A DNA stretch of 64,000 nt from Tuctoria greenei (lineage: Eukaryota; Streptophyta; Magnoliopsida; Poales; Poaceae): contig JAYESD010000009.1 in assembly GCA_036927565.1 (NCBI GenBank), forward strand, positions 162,710,929 to 162,774,928, given 5' to 3'. The position numbers were made by a program, and so were the translations under genes. Position 1 is the stretch's first letter, and each line of letters starts with the position of its first letter. A model generated the notes under the pieces. That model saw nothing but the letters and a program-made list of their open reading frames with translations, was not told where the DNA came from and did no database searches. Shown in pieces: positions 53,757 through 64,000 of the stretch.

Positions 53757-55252
53757 TGGCTCGAGCCTGTTCTTTAATTTCCTTTTCCCTTTCTTCTTTT
53801 TTATTTAGATTCCAATATAAATACTCAAACTTGTGTAGATTCTGCAAATTGAGTCCAAATTCGATGATTCTTTCTTCTATATTTTCAAAAATTAATTCCT
53901 ACCACCTAGACCAAATATTTTAAAACTTGTATAGCTAACATTGTAATGTTTTGGTAAATATCAAATTAATTTATACTCACGTATTATTCACGTTTCTGTA
54001 TCTTCTAAAAAAATAATCCTTCACTAAAATCTGTTTGTATGAACATATTTGTCTTATTTATACATGTATGATTTTGTTAATTTTTTAAAGCATTACAGCA
54101 TGTCAAAATTCAAATTATCCGTCATTCTAACCAAATGCTCATATACATATGAGGCATTCATCAAATTTTGAACACACATTGATTCAAAAAAATTTAAAAA
54201 AATCTAAAAAAATCATAGAGATTGGTACGATGACTAAAAAGTTCCATTTAAAAACTAAATGAAAAAAATCATTATATTCATCAAGATAGAAAAATGACAA
54301 ATAGTCATTGTTATTTGTTTTTTATGTTCTAACCAAATTTCAAAGGCTTTTGGAAGTGAAATTTAATGGTAACCTTTAATACTCAAGCATATTATAAGAA
54401 GTGGAATTTGGGCTTTTAAAAGGCTCCTCATTTTAAACAAGAATATTAATAAACATTAGACTCAATAATTATTATTTTTTCAGATGCTTTTTAACTGCTT
54501 CACAGGCCGCCTAAAATAATGGCATGAGCCTCTTCTTCTGTTTTCTTTTTCTTTGCTTCTTTTTTATTTAGATTCCAATATAAATACTCAAACTTGTGTA
54601 GATTCTGCAAATTGAGTCCAAATTCAATTATTCTTTCTTCTATATTTTTCAAAAATTAATATCTACCACCTGGACCACATATTTTAAAACTTGTATAGCT
54701 AACATTGTAATGTTTTGATAAATATCAAATTAATTTATACTCACATATTATTCACATTTCTGTATCTTCCAAAGAAAGGATCATTCACTAAAATTTGTTT
54801 GTATCAACATATTAGTCTTATTTATACATGTATGAATTTTATTAATTTCTTTAAAGCATTCCAACATGTCAAAATTCAAATTATCCATCATTCTAACCAA
54901 ATGCTCATACACATATGAGCCATTCATCAAATTTTGAACACACATTGATTCAAAAAAATTTAAACAAATCTGAAAAGATTCATATAGGTTGGTATGATGA
55001 CTAAAAAGGTCCATTGAAAAACTAAATGAAAAATATCATTATATTCATCAAGATAGAAAATGACAAGTAGCAATTGTGATTTGTTTTTTATGTTCTGACC
55101 AATTTCGAAGGCTTTATGAAGTGAAATTTAATGGTAACCTTTAATACTCAAGCATATTACAAGAAAGTGGAATTTGGGCTTTTAAAAAGCCTCACATTTA
55201 ATTAAAAATATTAATTAAGCTTACATAAAGATCTTTACAGGCGGTTGGTACT
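53704..55252. repeat. ~770-bp tandem duplication at the CACTA-1 right side
   Basis: Unit 1 (about 53704-54484) and unit 2 (about 54485-55252) both begin TTTTTAACTGCTTCACAGGC. They continue with TTTAGATTCCAATATAAATA, TGTATCTTC(T/C)AAA and CAAATGCTCATA(T/C)ACATATGA blocks, in a 763-781 base register with scattered differences. Each unit carries a subterminal motif. AT-rich, no coding capacity. Unit 2 is cut by Gypsy-2 after ACAGGCGGTTGGTACT. Confidence 0.88.
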
Positions 55253-56106
55253 TGTCGGTACCCTATGTACCGGATATCCCATGATACCGCAACAAGTGTA
55301 AGGAACTTCCACCCGTCAGAATCAAAGGCTCTCGAGGGTCCCACCTAGCACGTTGCACCGGACCCGCTCCCCTCACATGGCTGGCTCCTGGGTTAACACG
55401 TGTAAAATAAGCCCGGAACAAAACTCCCACCGAGGGAAGCTCCGGCGACTACACGTGTACAACAGCCCCGGACCTATCCCCGTCCAAGAGGAGCTCTGGT
55501 ACTGAAACGTGTACAACAACCTCGGACCTACTCTTCCGCAAGGAAAAGCTCTGGATCTGCCACGTGTGGAGCCTCCAGACCTTCGTCACCAACGGAAATA
55601 CAAGCCGGACAAGACCATTACAGACATTCAAGGATGGTTAAAGCGGCAGTTACAAGGTCTGATAATATGTCATTAATGCCATATTAATGACACACGATCA
55701 GTGCACTGTTAATAGGGGTAATGCTGCCATGAAGGCACGTTATCACACTGTTAATCGTACTTAATACTCTTTAGACAGTATAGTAGGTCATTAAACACGC
55801 CAGGGCCACATGTTGGGGCAGACCAGCTTTGTAACGGCTAGTCCTTAGAACTATAAAAGGGTTGTACCGCACGAACAACAGGGGCCCTCAGATCCAAGCG
55901 ATGGCGACCTGACCTTAGTGAACTCACTCGCTGAATACAATTACACAAACCCCGTGGAGTAGGGTGTTACGCTCAGGCGGCCCGAACCACGTAAATCCCT
56001 GAGGTCACCATCTTGATATTGATCTTGTGTACCCCAACCACAAAAGAACCTCCGCGGGCTATTTCTCAACAGGTCCGGGGGAAGTGTCGTATTCCACACT
56101 TTGACA
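55253..56106 (+). repeat. Gypsy-2 5' LTR (854 bp)
   Basis: TGTCGGTACCCTATG to CACTTTGACA. TATA box (TATAAAAGG) at 55852-55860. Clearly related to but distinct from the Gypsy-1 LTRs; conserved around GGCGGCCCGAACCACGTAAA near the end. Confidence 0.88.
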
Positions 56107-56127
56107 TTTGGTGCGCCAGGTAGGGGG
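56107..56127 (+). promoter_or_regulatory. Gypsy-2 primer binding site region
   Basis: TTTGGTGCGCCAGGTAGGGG directly after the LTR end CA. tRNA not assigned. Confidence 0.65.
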
Positions 56128-56154
56128 GAAACACGTTTGTTTCAAGATCACAAG

Positions 56155-58550
56155 ATGGTGAATTCAGCTGCAGTATCATCCAATGGAAATCATGCGGAAC
56201 AACCTGTTGGAGGCAACCCCACCAACGTTCAGCAACCAGCAGGTGCCAACGCTTCGGCAGGCACTGTAGAACCATTTGTTCCAGCAAATAATGAAAATCA
56301 ACGAGATGGGGCACCTGTGTCGATCACCGCATCGGCAAACAACAATCCCGAGCACGCGCTCATTGCTGCTCGAGCTCTTTTGCAACATCCACCACCTCTA
56401 GGTGCACCCCAGGGTGCTATGGAGCAGTGGAGGACTGATGTCGACCATCTGGTCGCAGCTGCGGCTGTAGGTATCAGCAACCAAGGTCCTCCCCCTTCGG
56501 GGCGTGCACCTTCACAACGACGGACCCTGTCCGTTCGGCTTGGTCCACAAGCCTCTAAACAAAGGAGGCGTGCCACCTCCCAGCAAGTGACTTTGTTGCC
56601 TCCCGGGGCACGACGCACCCATACCATCACCAGGATTCTGACTCATGACCTGCAGTCAGAACTGGGTCGCCGCTACCAGCAACAGGACGACCGAGTCCAC
56701 ATCGAGCGTGCTCGCGAAAGGAGAGAGGCTCGGGACAACCCTGCTCCTCAAGGAGCTGGAGGAGGTTGTTCTGCCCTGGCCAAGCACTTACGTATGGTCA
56801 GATGGCCACAGAAGTTCCAGCCTCACTTGCCAGACAAATTCGACGGGACAATCAACCCTGCCGAATTTCTACAAATCTACTCTACTTCCATACTCGCAGC
56901 AGGAGGTGATGAGGCTATGATGGCCAATTACTTTCCAGTGGCCTTAACTGGGACTGCAAGGTCTTGGTTCATGAGTCTTCCACCCGACTCCATCAATAGT
57001 TGGGCGGAACTATGCCAGCAATTCACTGCCAACTTCGAGAACTCCTACACCCGACCCGCCACTGAATTGGACTTGTTTGCTGTAAAGCAAACGTCGGGGG
57101 AATCACTACGGTCCTTCATCCAGCGATTCTCTCAGGTACGCAATACCATTCCTTCTATCTCAAGCTCTTCTGTTATCGTTGTATTCAGACAGGGTGTTTG
57201 AGATAAGAAGATGCTAGAGAAGTTGGCTATCAAAGAAGTTACCAGCGTCATGGAACTCTTCAGCCTAGCCGACAAATGTGCTAGAGCTGCGGAGGGCCGT
57301 GAAATGCACTCCAAGCCAGCTCCGGAGGCCAACCAGAAATCCTCCAAAAATGAAGCCGCTACCTCCGGTAGTGGCAAGAAGAAGAAGCCCAACGGCAAAA
57401 AGAAGTCGTCGGCCGGCGCTCCAGCTGCTGCTGCAGCTCCTGGAAGCCAGGGGACACACCCCGAGAAGCGACCTCGTCCCTCATCAGAGGATGGCAACAG
57501 TTCCAAAGCATGGTGTCTGATCCACAAGACGCGTCGACAAAGCTTGGAAGAGTCTCGGGAGGTCCAGAACCTTGTCGAGCGCTACAACAAGCGCAAAGAA
57601 GAAGCTCCTTTCCGTCAAAAGGAAGGAAATCAAAAAATCGACGAAGTTCCGACTGAAGAGGAGATAGGTTTCCAGGACCCTAAAAAGGTCTTGAAAGCTG
57701 TCTACAACACTGTCGACGACGACCCCGACACCTCTGACAATGAATGTCAGAAAACCCTGAACACCATCTATGGTGGTTCTTGGGACATCACTTTTCATCG
57801 CATCCTCAAGACAATGTGGCAGGACATGGCCATGGTAGCTCCTGCTGCTAAGACAGAACCACATCAAAAGTGGATGGACACACCCATCATTTTTGATGCT
57901 TCGGACTGCCCCCGAAACATGATCAGGGCTGGTCAAATCTCGTTGATGGTGTCACCCACCATTAAAAATATTCAAATCCACCATGTAATGGTGGAAGGAG
58001 GTTCTGGGCTAAACCACATAAGCTTCGAAGCTTTCGTTAAGCTTCAACTCCGGCCTTCGGACCTTCACCCATCCCGACCTTTCTCCGGAGTAGGTCCAGG
58101 AACCATTACTCATCTCGGTTCCATTACACTCCCAGTGACCTTTGGGACCCGGGAGAACTACAGAACCAAGAAACTGGTTTTTGACGTTGCGCAGATCAGT
58201 CTGCCATTCAATGCCATATTGGGTAGGCCAGCTTTATACAAGTTTATGGTTGCTGCCCATTATGGTTATTTGTGTTGAAGATGGCAACACCTATAGGTGT
58301 TCTCTGGATCCACGGAGATCGTACCACAGGAGTTACTGCACTGGAAGAACTCTACACGCTTACATCAGCGCAAGAGGAAGCATCTGGTAAGGATCCAGCT
58401 GCGAATCCTCCAAGCATTCGCCACAAAGGCTCTACCTCCGCACCTCGTGTGCAACCAAGCAGCGATGCAGACATTCCCGTCAAAGTCGTCCAAATTGGTT
58501 ACGATGCTGCTCAGACTACCCGTATATCGGGGGGTCTGAACAACAAATAG
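56155..58550 (+). pseudogene. Gypsy-2 gag-protease, nearly open
   Basis: ATG at 56155 (MVNSAAVSSNGNHAEQ). The frame is open to a single TGA at 57199-57201, where Gypsy-1 has CGA, then open again to 58278. The gag part has MVRWPQKFQPHLPDKFDGTI, NSWAELCQQFTANFENSY and ESLRSFIQRFSQVRNTIPS. The Lys/Ser-rich stretch follows, then the protease region with FDASDCPRNMIRAGQISLMV, VMVEGGSGLNHISFEAFVKL and LPFNAILGRPALYKFM. The expected catalytic Asp position is again not D (VEGGSG). A small deletion near 58270 shifts the frame; the next frame ends ISGGLNNK with TAG (58548-58550), the same stop as in Gypsy-1. Confidence 0.85.
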
Positions 58551-61500
58551 GAACATCACGCTCATCACTTTCCTTTGGGCTAATGTCGACGTGTTTGCCT
58601 GGCAACCGTCACAAATGCCTGGAATCCCTAGGGAGGTGATTGAGCACAATCTGAAGATTTACTCAGACACTCAGCTTGTACACCAGAAGCCCCGAAGGAA
58701 ATCAATTGAGCGACAAAACTTCATCCGATAGGAAATCAAGAAGTTGCTGGAAGCTGGATTCATCCGGGAAGTCTTCCATCCAAAATGGCTGGCAAACCCA
58801 GTAGTTGTACCCAAGGCCGGTGGGTAGCTTCGAATGTGTATCGACAACACCACCTTAAATAAGGCATGTCCAGAAGATCCATTTCCACTACCTAGAATAG
58901 ATCAAATAGTGGATTCCACCTCCGAGTGTGAACTACTGTGTTTCTTAGATGCATATTCTGGATATCATCAAATCCAAATGTCTAAGGAAGATGAAGAGCA
59001 TACTGCCTTCATAACAGTAGATGGATTGTATTGTTATACTGCCATGCCATTTGGTCTCAAAAATGATGCTTCAACATTTGTGCGAGCCATGTACAAAACA
59101 TTTGGAGAGCTAATCAGAAACTTGGTGGAGGTGTATGTTGATGACATCGTTGTGAAGATCAAAAACAAGGAGTCACTCCTTGACAACTTAGAAGCCGTCT
59201 TTGACAGCTACGCACTACTCGCACCAAGCCGAACCCGAACAAATGTGTCTTCGGTGTTAGCTCCGGAAACCTTCTAGGTTTCTTGGTGACTCATCGAGGA
59301 ATCGAAGCAAATCCAGTGAAGATCAAGGCTATAGAAGAAATGTGGCCCCCAGCCCACATTAAAGATGTCCAAAAGTTGACTGGATGTCTAGCTGCGCTTA
59401 GTCGCTTTATATCAAGACTAGCAGAATGGGCGCTACCCTTCTTCAAACTTTTGAGGAAGTCCGGACCATTTCATTGGTCTGAGGAAGCAGAAAAGGCATT
59501 TTGAGAGCTGAAGCAGCTCCTCACCACACTACCAATCCTGGTAGCTCCAAACCCTGGTGAGCCTTTACCGCTTTACATTTCGGCAACTAGAGAGGTTGTT
59601 AGTATGGTCCTGGTTGCAGAAAAATCAGAGCCATCCCCAATTCAGGAGTCTAGACCCTCCGGGAGGGTCCGGAACTACCTAAAGGGGAGTCTAGGGACCA
59701 ACCCTCAGGCACAGATCCTCAAGGCAAGATGATGGAGGATCAACCTCCTTCGAACGAAGGAGTAACTGCTGTTGAACAAGAAGATCTAGACCCCTCTGGG
59801 AGGGTCTGGGTCACTCCAGAAGAATATCCGGGTTCCTTTAGTAGGGACCAGGAAATTCCAGAAGAAGGTACGTACCCCTCCGGGAGGGTCTAGGTTGATG
59901 AAGAGGAAGCTCTGGGCCCCTTCGGGAGGGTCCGGATAGTCCAGCGCCCAGTGTAATTCATTAGTGAAGTACTCTATGACGCCAAGACAAGATACATTGA
60001 AGTGCATAAACTGCTTTACACAGTTCTCATTGCCTCAAGAAAGCTTCGTCACTACTTCCAAGCCCACAAAATATCAGTGGTAACCTCTTTTCCACTTTGT
60101 GCAATTTTAAAAAACCCTAATTCTACTGGGAATATTGCAAAGTGGGCAGCGGAGTTGGCAAAATTCGATTTAGAATTCGTGTCAAGACAAGCAATTAAAA
60201 GTCAAGCCTTGGCTGACTTTGTGGCGGAATGGACTCCTTCTCCATCAAACCCTGGGGGCCACAATGAGCAGAAACCAGAACTCAAAGTTCCGGTATTCAC
60301 TGAGCCTCACTGGACCTCTACTTTGATGGCTCCGTGCAGAAGTAGGGGGCCGGAGCTGGAATCATTCTCCTAGCTCTGACTGGAGAGAAGGTCAAGTACA
60401 TGGTACACCTTGATTTCAAGGCAACCAACAATATGGCGGAGTATGAAGCCCTCATCTACAGACTCGAGGTGGCACTATCTTATGGTGTAGAACAGCTATT
60501 GGTGAAGGGAGATTCACAACTCTTTATCAAACATGTGAATGGTGAATGCTCCTGCAACAATTCTCAATTAGCTGCTTATCTCCTTGAAATCCAGAGGTTT
60601 CAGAAGGACTTCGAAGTCCTAGATCTCCATCATGTTCAACGCCTTCATAACTCCGAAGATGATGAACTCTCGACGAAAGCTTCAACCAGAGCTCCGGCTT
60701 CTGACGGAATATTCGTCCGGAGGTTGTCAAAACCAATAGCTCAACCTGCCGAACTGAGCAAAGGGGGCGAGACCAGCACCTCGAAGCTGGCGGTCCCGGT
60801 GGCCCTGTTACCATGGCGTTCACCAAGGGTCGTAGGTGCTGTCAGAAGCTCCGAGCAACCCAACACGCAAGACTCAGAAGCTCAAGTTAGCTCTGATGCA
60901 TGGATCTCGGAGATCCGGAGCTACTTGAAAGACAATATCCTTCCTGAAGACAGTGTATCTGCTGACCAGATTGTCAGATTGGCTAAAAGATACATGTTGG
61001 TAGAAGGGGATCTCTACGGACGCGGTGCCAACGGCATCCTAATGCGGTGCATTGCAAGGGAAGAAGGACGCGATCTCCATGCAGAAATCCATGGAGGCGA
61101 GTGCAAGAACCACGCATCTTCTCGCACGCTGGTCGGTAAAGCCTTCTGGCATGGCTTTTACTAGCCTACAACACTCCAGGATGCGGTTGAGCTAGTGAAG
61201 AAATGTGAAGCATGTCAGTTCCTTGCAAAACAGATTCACACACCGGCTCAATCACTACAAATGATACCTCCTACATGGCCATTCGCTGTGTGGGGCATGG
61301 ATATCTTGGGACCTTTCCCAAAAGCCGTCAGAGGTTACAGGTTCCTATATGTCGCCATCAACAAGTTCACCAACTGGCCAAAAGCAACTCCAGTAGTAAC
61401 AATCAATAAACAATCAGCAATCAAGTTCTCGAAGTCCATTATATGTAGATTTGGAGTTCCAAACAAAGTCATAACTAACAATGGAAATCAATTCACAAGT

Positions 61501-62136
61501 GCTGCATTCCAAGAATATTGTGAAGACCTCGACATTCAACTTAGCTATGCTTTAGTAGCCCATCCAGCAAGCAATGGCCAAGCCGAGAGAGCAAATGCAA
61601 AAATCTTAAAGGGACTCACGACATGCACATATGAGTGCTTGAAAAAGCACGAAGCTAACCGGATTGAAGAGCTTCCGTCCACATTGTGGGCGAATAGGAT
61701 AACACCTAACCAGTCAACTGGGGAGACTCCATTCTTCTTGATGTACGGAGCTGAAGCAGTCCTTCCTCCGGAGATCACCTTGGGGTCCCTTTGGGTCCGG
61801 ACCTTCGACAAAGCCATGCAGGACTAGCTCCAGCGTGAAGACCTTGACCTCGTCGATGAGGGAAGGTGCCAAGTAGCTGTTCGGAATGCACGTTATCACC
61901 AAGCGCTCTGGCGCTACCATCAAAGTCATGTGCGTGACCGACAACTTGAAGAAGGCAACCTGGTGCTCCGCAAGATACTAACTCGTGAAGGGATGAACAA
62001 ACTTTCCCCCAGCTGGGAAGGTCCTTTCCGAGTCATTAAAGTATCTCGACCAGGATGCGTTCGCTTGGCAACTGAGGATGGGATCCCACTTCCCAATCCT
62101 TGGAACATCGAGCATCTCTGTAAGTTTTATGCTTAG
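58551..62136 (+). pseudogene. Gypsy-2 pol: RT, RNase H, integrase, degenerate
   Basis: After the shared TAG and a one-base shift, RT shows FLDAYSGYHQIQMSKEDEEH, MPFGLKNDASTFV and YVDDIVVKIKN (58834-59277). A connecting segment follows (LTGCLAALSRFISRLAEWAL). The region 59640-59945 holds CCCTCCGGGAGGGTCC palindromes and is out of frame. RNase H pieces are at 59945-60690 (HKLLYTVLIASRKLRHYFQA, MVHLDFKATNNMAEYEALIY). The integrase (60830-62136) has KKCEACQFLAKQ, MDILGPFPKA, ITNNGNQF (the catalytic Asp of TDNG is Asn), NGQAERANAKIL and a C-terminal part ending GIPLPNPWNIEHLCKFYA at 62136. Stops near 58728, 58828, 59277, 60371, 61164 and 61827. Inactive. Confidence 0.85.
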
Positions 62137-63312
62137 AATCACAGAGGTGAGTCTGTAATTACACACAATGCATGTTGTAGAGTCGTTATATAGAGTCGAG
62201 CAAGTCCTCTGGGAGAACATCTGGACCCCTCCGGGAGGGTTCGGGAAGTTCAAGTAACACTTGACACAGTCAAAGTACTAAAAGTGTAACTACTTGCTCT
62301 GGGATAGCACAAGATGTATAGCACATTTAGCCTGGTCCAGCACCATAAGTGTGTCCTTGTCTCCCCTGTAATCCGGACCTATAATGAAAGGCATTGTTGT
62401 GTGAAAACAGACTCAACGTGCATTTACTTTTTGTACAAGGCTCAATATATCAAATTATTTTTACCCCATTTGTCTATAATGAAGTTGTGCAATTCTTTTT
62501 GAGCTTTATTCCAAGTAGTCCACATGTGCTACAAACTTTAATCATAATCTTTTTTAGATTCCAACATTGCTACTTAGTCAACTTGCCTGAACACCAAGCC
62601 AACATAGGTCTAGAGTAAGCTATCGACTTAGCCTGGTCCTGCACCCTAAGTACGCCGCTCTACCTACACCCTAGCAGGCCTCAGTAGGGTGAGTTCTAAA
62701 AATAGCATGCGGATCTGGAAAGATTATAATAAAACATTTGATATCACGTTGAGTTACTTCGTACATATGGTCCTCATAAGAAAAATAAGTCACAACCATA
62801 TTATAGACAAGAGGACGAATTTTACTTTTTCTCTTGCCTTTAATGTGCAGGAAAAGCAAAAATCTTAGGACACCGGAGCTACAAAGTTCCGACACCTTCT
62901 AAGATGGGTCCGCCATAAATCTTTAATATGTTGATAATAGATGGCACCTGAGCTACTAAGCTCCGGCAACCCCTAGAGGTCTATCATCAACGACTCGTGC
63001 GTTGGCACCAGCCACCACTGGAGCTACAAACCTCCGTCTAATCCAGGGGGCCAACAGTCGGTGTATCAAAGATGAATACTTTGGACCTAAAAGTGTGAAG
63101 CATTCAAGTCGTCCACATACTGGCACAACCTTTGGTACATGTACACACTTCAATTGTACACATGTACCAGGGGCCAACAAGATACGACACAATATATTGA
63201 AGACAATGTGAAATTGAGGGCAGAAAGGAGGATTTCATTAATCGGAAGAACTGGATTACAACATTGAGATTACAAAGGACAAAGGGATAAAAAGTCCTAA
63301 CTATTGGAGGAC
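62137..63312. other. Gypsy-2 noncoding region between pol and antisense ORF
   Basis: Parallel to 16991-18190 in Gypsy-1. Contains CCCCTCCGGGAGGGTTCGG at about 62225 and several GGAGCTAC(A/T)AA(G/A)(C/T)TCCG near-palindromes (62874, 62950, 63018). Short open frames are not conserved in Gypsy-1 and are not called. Confidence 0.6.
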
Positions 63313-63896
63313 CTAAGATCTGCGGAAGAATGAAGCTACTTTTTGGGCAACTTCTTGGACACTAGCTTTGGCGGCGTCTTCCTCTTCAGCAACGGGACCT
63401 TTGAGCACCAGGTCCAGTGGGAATTAAGGATCTCGGCTTACATAACATGTCAGCACATATTTTGTGACGTTTGTAGCCAGAGTTTTCCCCTTCGTCTCCA
63501 CCTGATCCGCGATGATGTCACCCATTGCATCAAGTTTGCCACCAGTACCGTTGAGGTCCACCAGCGCTCGGTCCAAATCCAGCTTCGGGTTATCCGAACA
63601 TACTGGACTGAAACCCAGCGGTGTCAACACATCATTCGCCTATCCGAGGAAGTCCCACACTTGAATAGCTTCGGTCTCCTTCAGGCTCCGCAGCTCCTCC
63701 AGTGACCTCCCGACGGCCGCAAGCTCCGAACCTTCACGGGTGTCGCTCAGCCAACTTAGCATGCTGCTGCTTGACTTCAGCAACCTGCTTCTCCTGGTCG
63801 GCCAGCTCCGTCTCCCAAAGGTGGATGCGGTTCCGCCTCTTAGCAAGGTCCTTCTCCTTGCCCTTGACTCTCTCCTCCCTAGCGTCAATGTCAGAC
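63313..63896 (-). pseudogene. Gypsy-2 antisense ORF, C-terminal end
   Basis: On minus from 63896, one frame reads ESRAKEKDLAKRRNRIHLWE and QEKQVAEVKQQHAK, coiled-coil sequence that matches the end of the Gypsy-1 antisense ORF. The tail region corresponds to VAQKVASFFRRS near 63313-63350. Several frame changes break it. Its upstream part is outside the window, beyond the insertion at 63897. Confidence 0.65.
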
Positions 63897-64000
63897 TGAA
63901 AGTGCATCTAGGACTCCCTTGTGGGTTTTGGATGATTTATGACAAGCAATTGGGATCCTAATCCTTTTGTTGAGATGAATGCAGGAAAATGATGAAAAAT
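63897..64000. mobile_element. Start of another LTR, probably copia (Sirevirus-like), cut by window end
   Basis: The coiled-coil ORF stops abruptly and TGAAAGTGCATCTAGGACTC begins, followed by GGGTTTTGGATGATTTATGAC. This is the style of opening known from grass Sirevirus LTRs. The expected target duplication would be CAGAC (63892-63896). The rest is outside the window. Confidence 0.6.

Larger units (their letters stand above)
1691..55252 (-). mobile_element. CACTA-1: old En/Spm-like transposon, host of the nested stack
   Basis: The left terminus reads CACTACTACAAAAAAC at 1691, followed by subterminal repeats. The transposase is read on minus in three blocks: 53001-51558, 43785-42902 and 4503-3566. 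Removing the Tekay-like gypsy (43786-51552) and CACTA-2 (4504-42898) rejoins them in domain order. The right terminus is not seen, because Gypsy-2 inserts at 55253 next to a subterminal ACAGGCGGTT motif; the true right end should lie beyond Gypsy-2, outside the window. Without the insertions the visible part is about 7.4 kb. Its genes carry stops and frameshifts, so it is probably dead. It also carries a captured CLASSY-like gene fragment at 2072-3488. Confidence 0.8.
55253..63896 (+). mobile_element. Gypsy-2: second Tat/RIRE2-like element, 3' end outside window
   Basis: Same family as Gypsy-1: a 5' LTR starting TGTCGGTACCC, the same gag-protease-RT-RNaseH-integrase order, the same spacer between pol and the antisense ORF, and the antisense ORF itself from 63896. 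It keeps the integrase C-terminal segment that Gypsy-1 has lost. Its antisense ORF is interrupted at 63897 by another insertion, so the 3' LTR and target duplication cannot be seen (left flank GTACT). Confidence 0.88.

Overview
This is transposon-rich plant nuclear DNA, almost certainly from a grass (Poaceae; possibly panicoid, not proven). The evidence is the set of element families: CACTA (En/Spm-like) DNA transposons with grass-type termini, a Sirevirus copia element with CCGGACTAGTCCGG palindromes in its LTRs, Tat/RIRE2-like gypsy elements carrying an antisense ORF, and a Tekay/RIRE3-like gypsy element with LTRs of about 3 kb. I found no rRNA, tRNA or CRISPR array. The only host-type gene that looks intact is a two-exon gene for a small secreted cysteine-rich peptide at 697-1038 (minus).

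From 1691 onward nearly everything is one nested transposon stack. An old CACTA element (CACTA-1, left end 1691, transposase on minus) is split by three later insertions. CACTA-2 (4504-42898, target duplication ATG) sits in its DUF4218-type transposase exon. A Tekay-like gypsy (43786-51552, target duplication ACCTT) sits in its TNP2 domain. A Tat-type gypsy (Gypsy-2, from 55253) cuts off its right flank. CACTA-2 is split by Gypsy-1 (10329-42709, GTCTG). Gypsy-1 is split inside its antisense ORF by a Sirevirus (19897-39609, ATTGC). The Sirevirus is split inside pol by CACTA-3 (25930-34557, CTT). So five elements are stacked at one point, and the junctions are supported by target duplications and by reading frames or domains that continue across the gap. 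A further insertion, probably another copia LTR, starts at 63897 and runs off the window.

The most interesting content is in the two older CACTA elements, which carry captured fragments of host genes. CACTA-1 carries a C-terminal SNF2 helicase fragment most like CLASSY (the RNA-directed DNA methylation remodeler), arranged as an inverted repeat with arms of about 0.5 kb and an 11-nt spacer. CACTA-2, which has no recognisable transposase, carries a five-exon SUMO-conjugating E2 (UBC9/SCE1-like) pseudogene and two exons of an Argonaute PIWI domain. All three source genes belong to, or feed into, small-RNA and chromatin silencing. This suggests, but does not prove, that the captured copies could give rise to small RNAs against the host silencing machinery.

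Most element genes are broken. Intact-looking ORFs are the 504-aa Sirevirus ORF downstream of pol (21735-23249, minus), the gag-protease ORF of the pol-deleted Tekay-like element (47007-48536, plus) and a 117-aa ORF of unknown function in CACTA-2 (4992-5345, minus). By eye, LTR pairs differ by roughly 7-10% in Gypsy-1, 2-3% in the Sirevirus and under 1% in the Tekay-like element, which agrees with the order of nesting.
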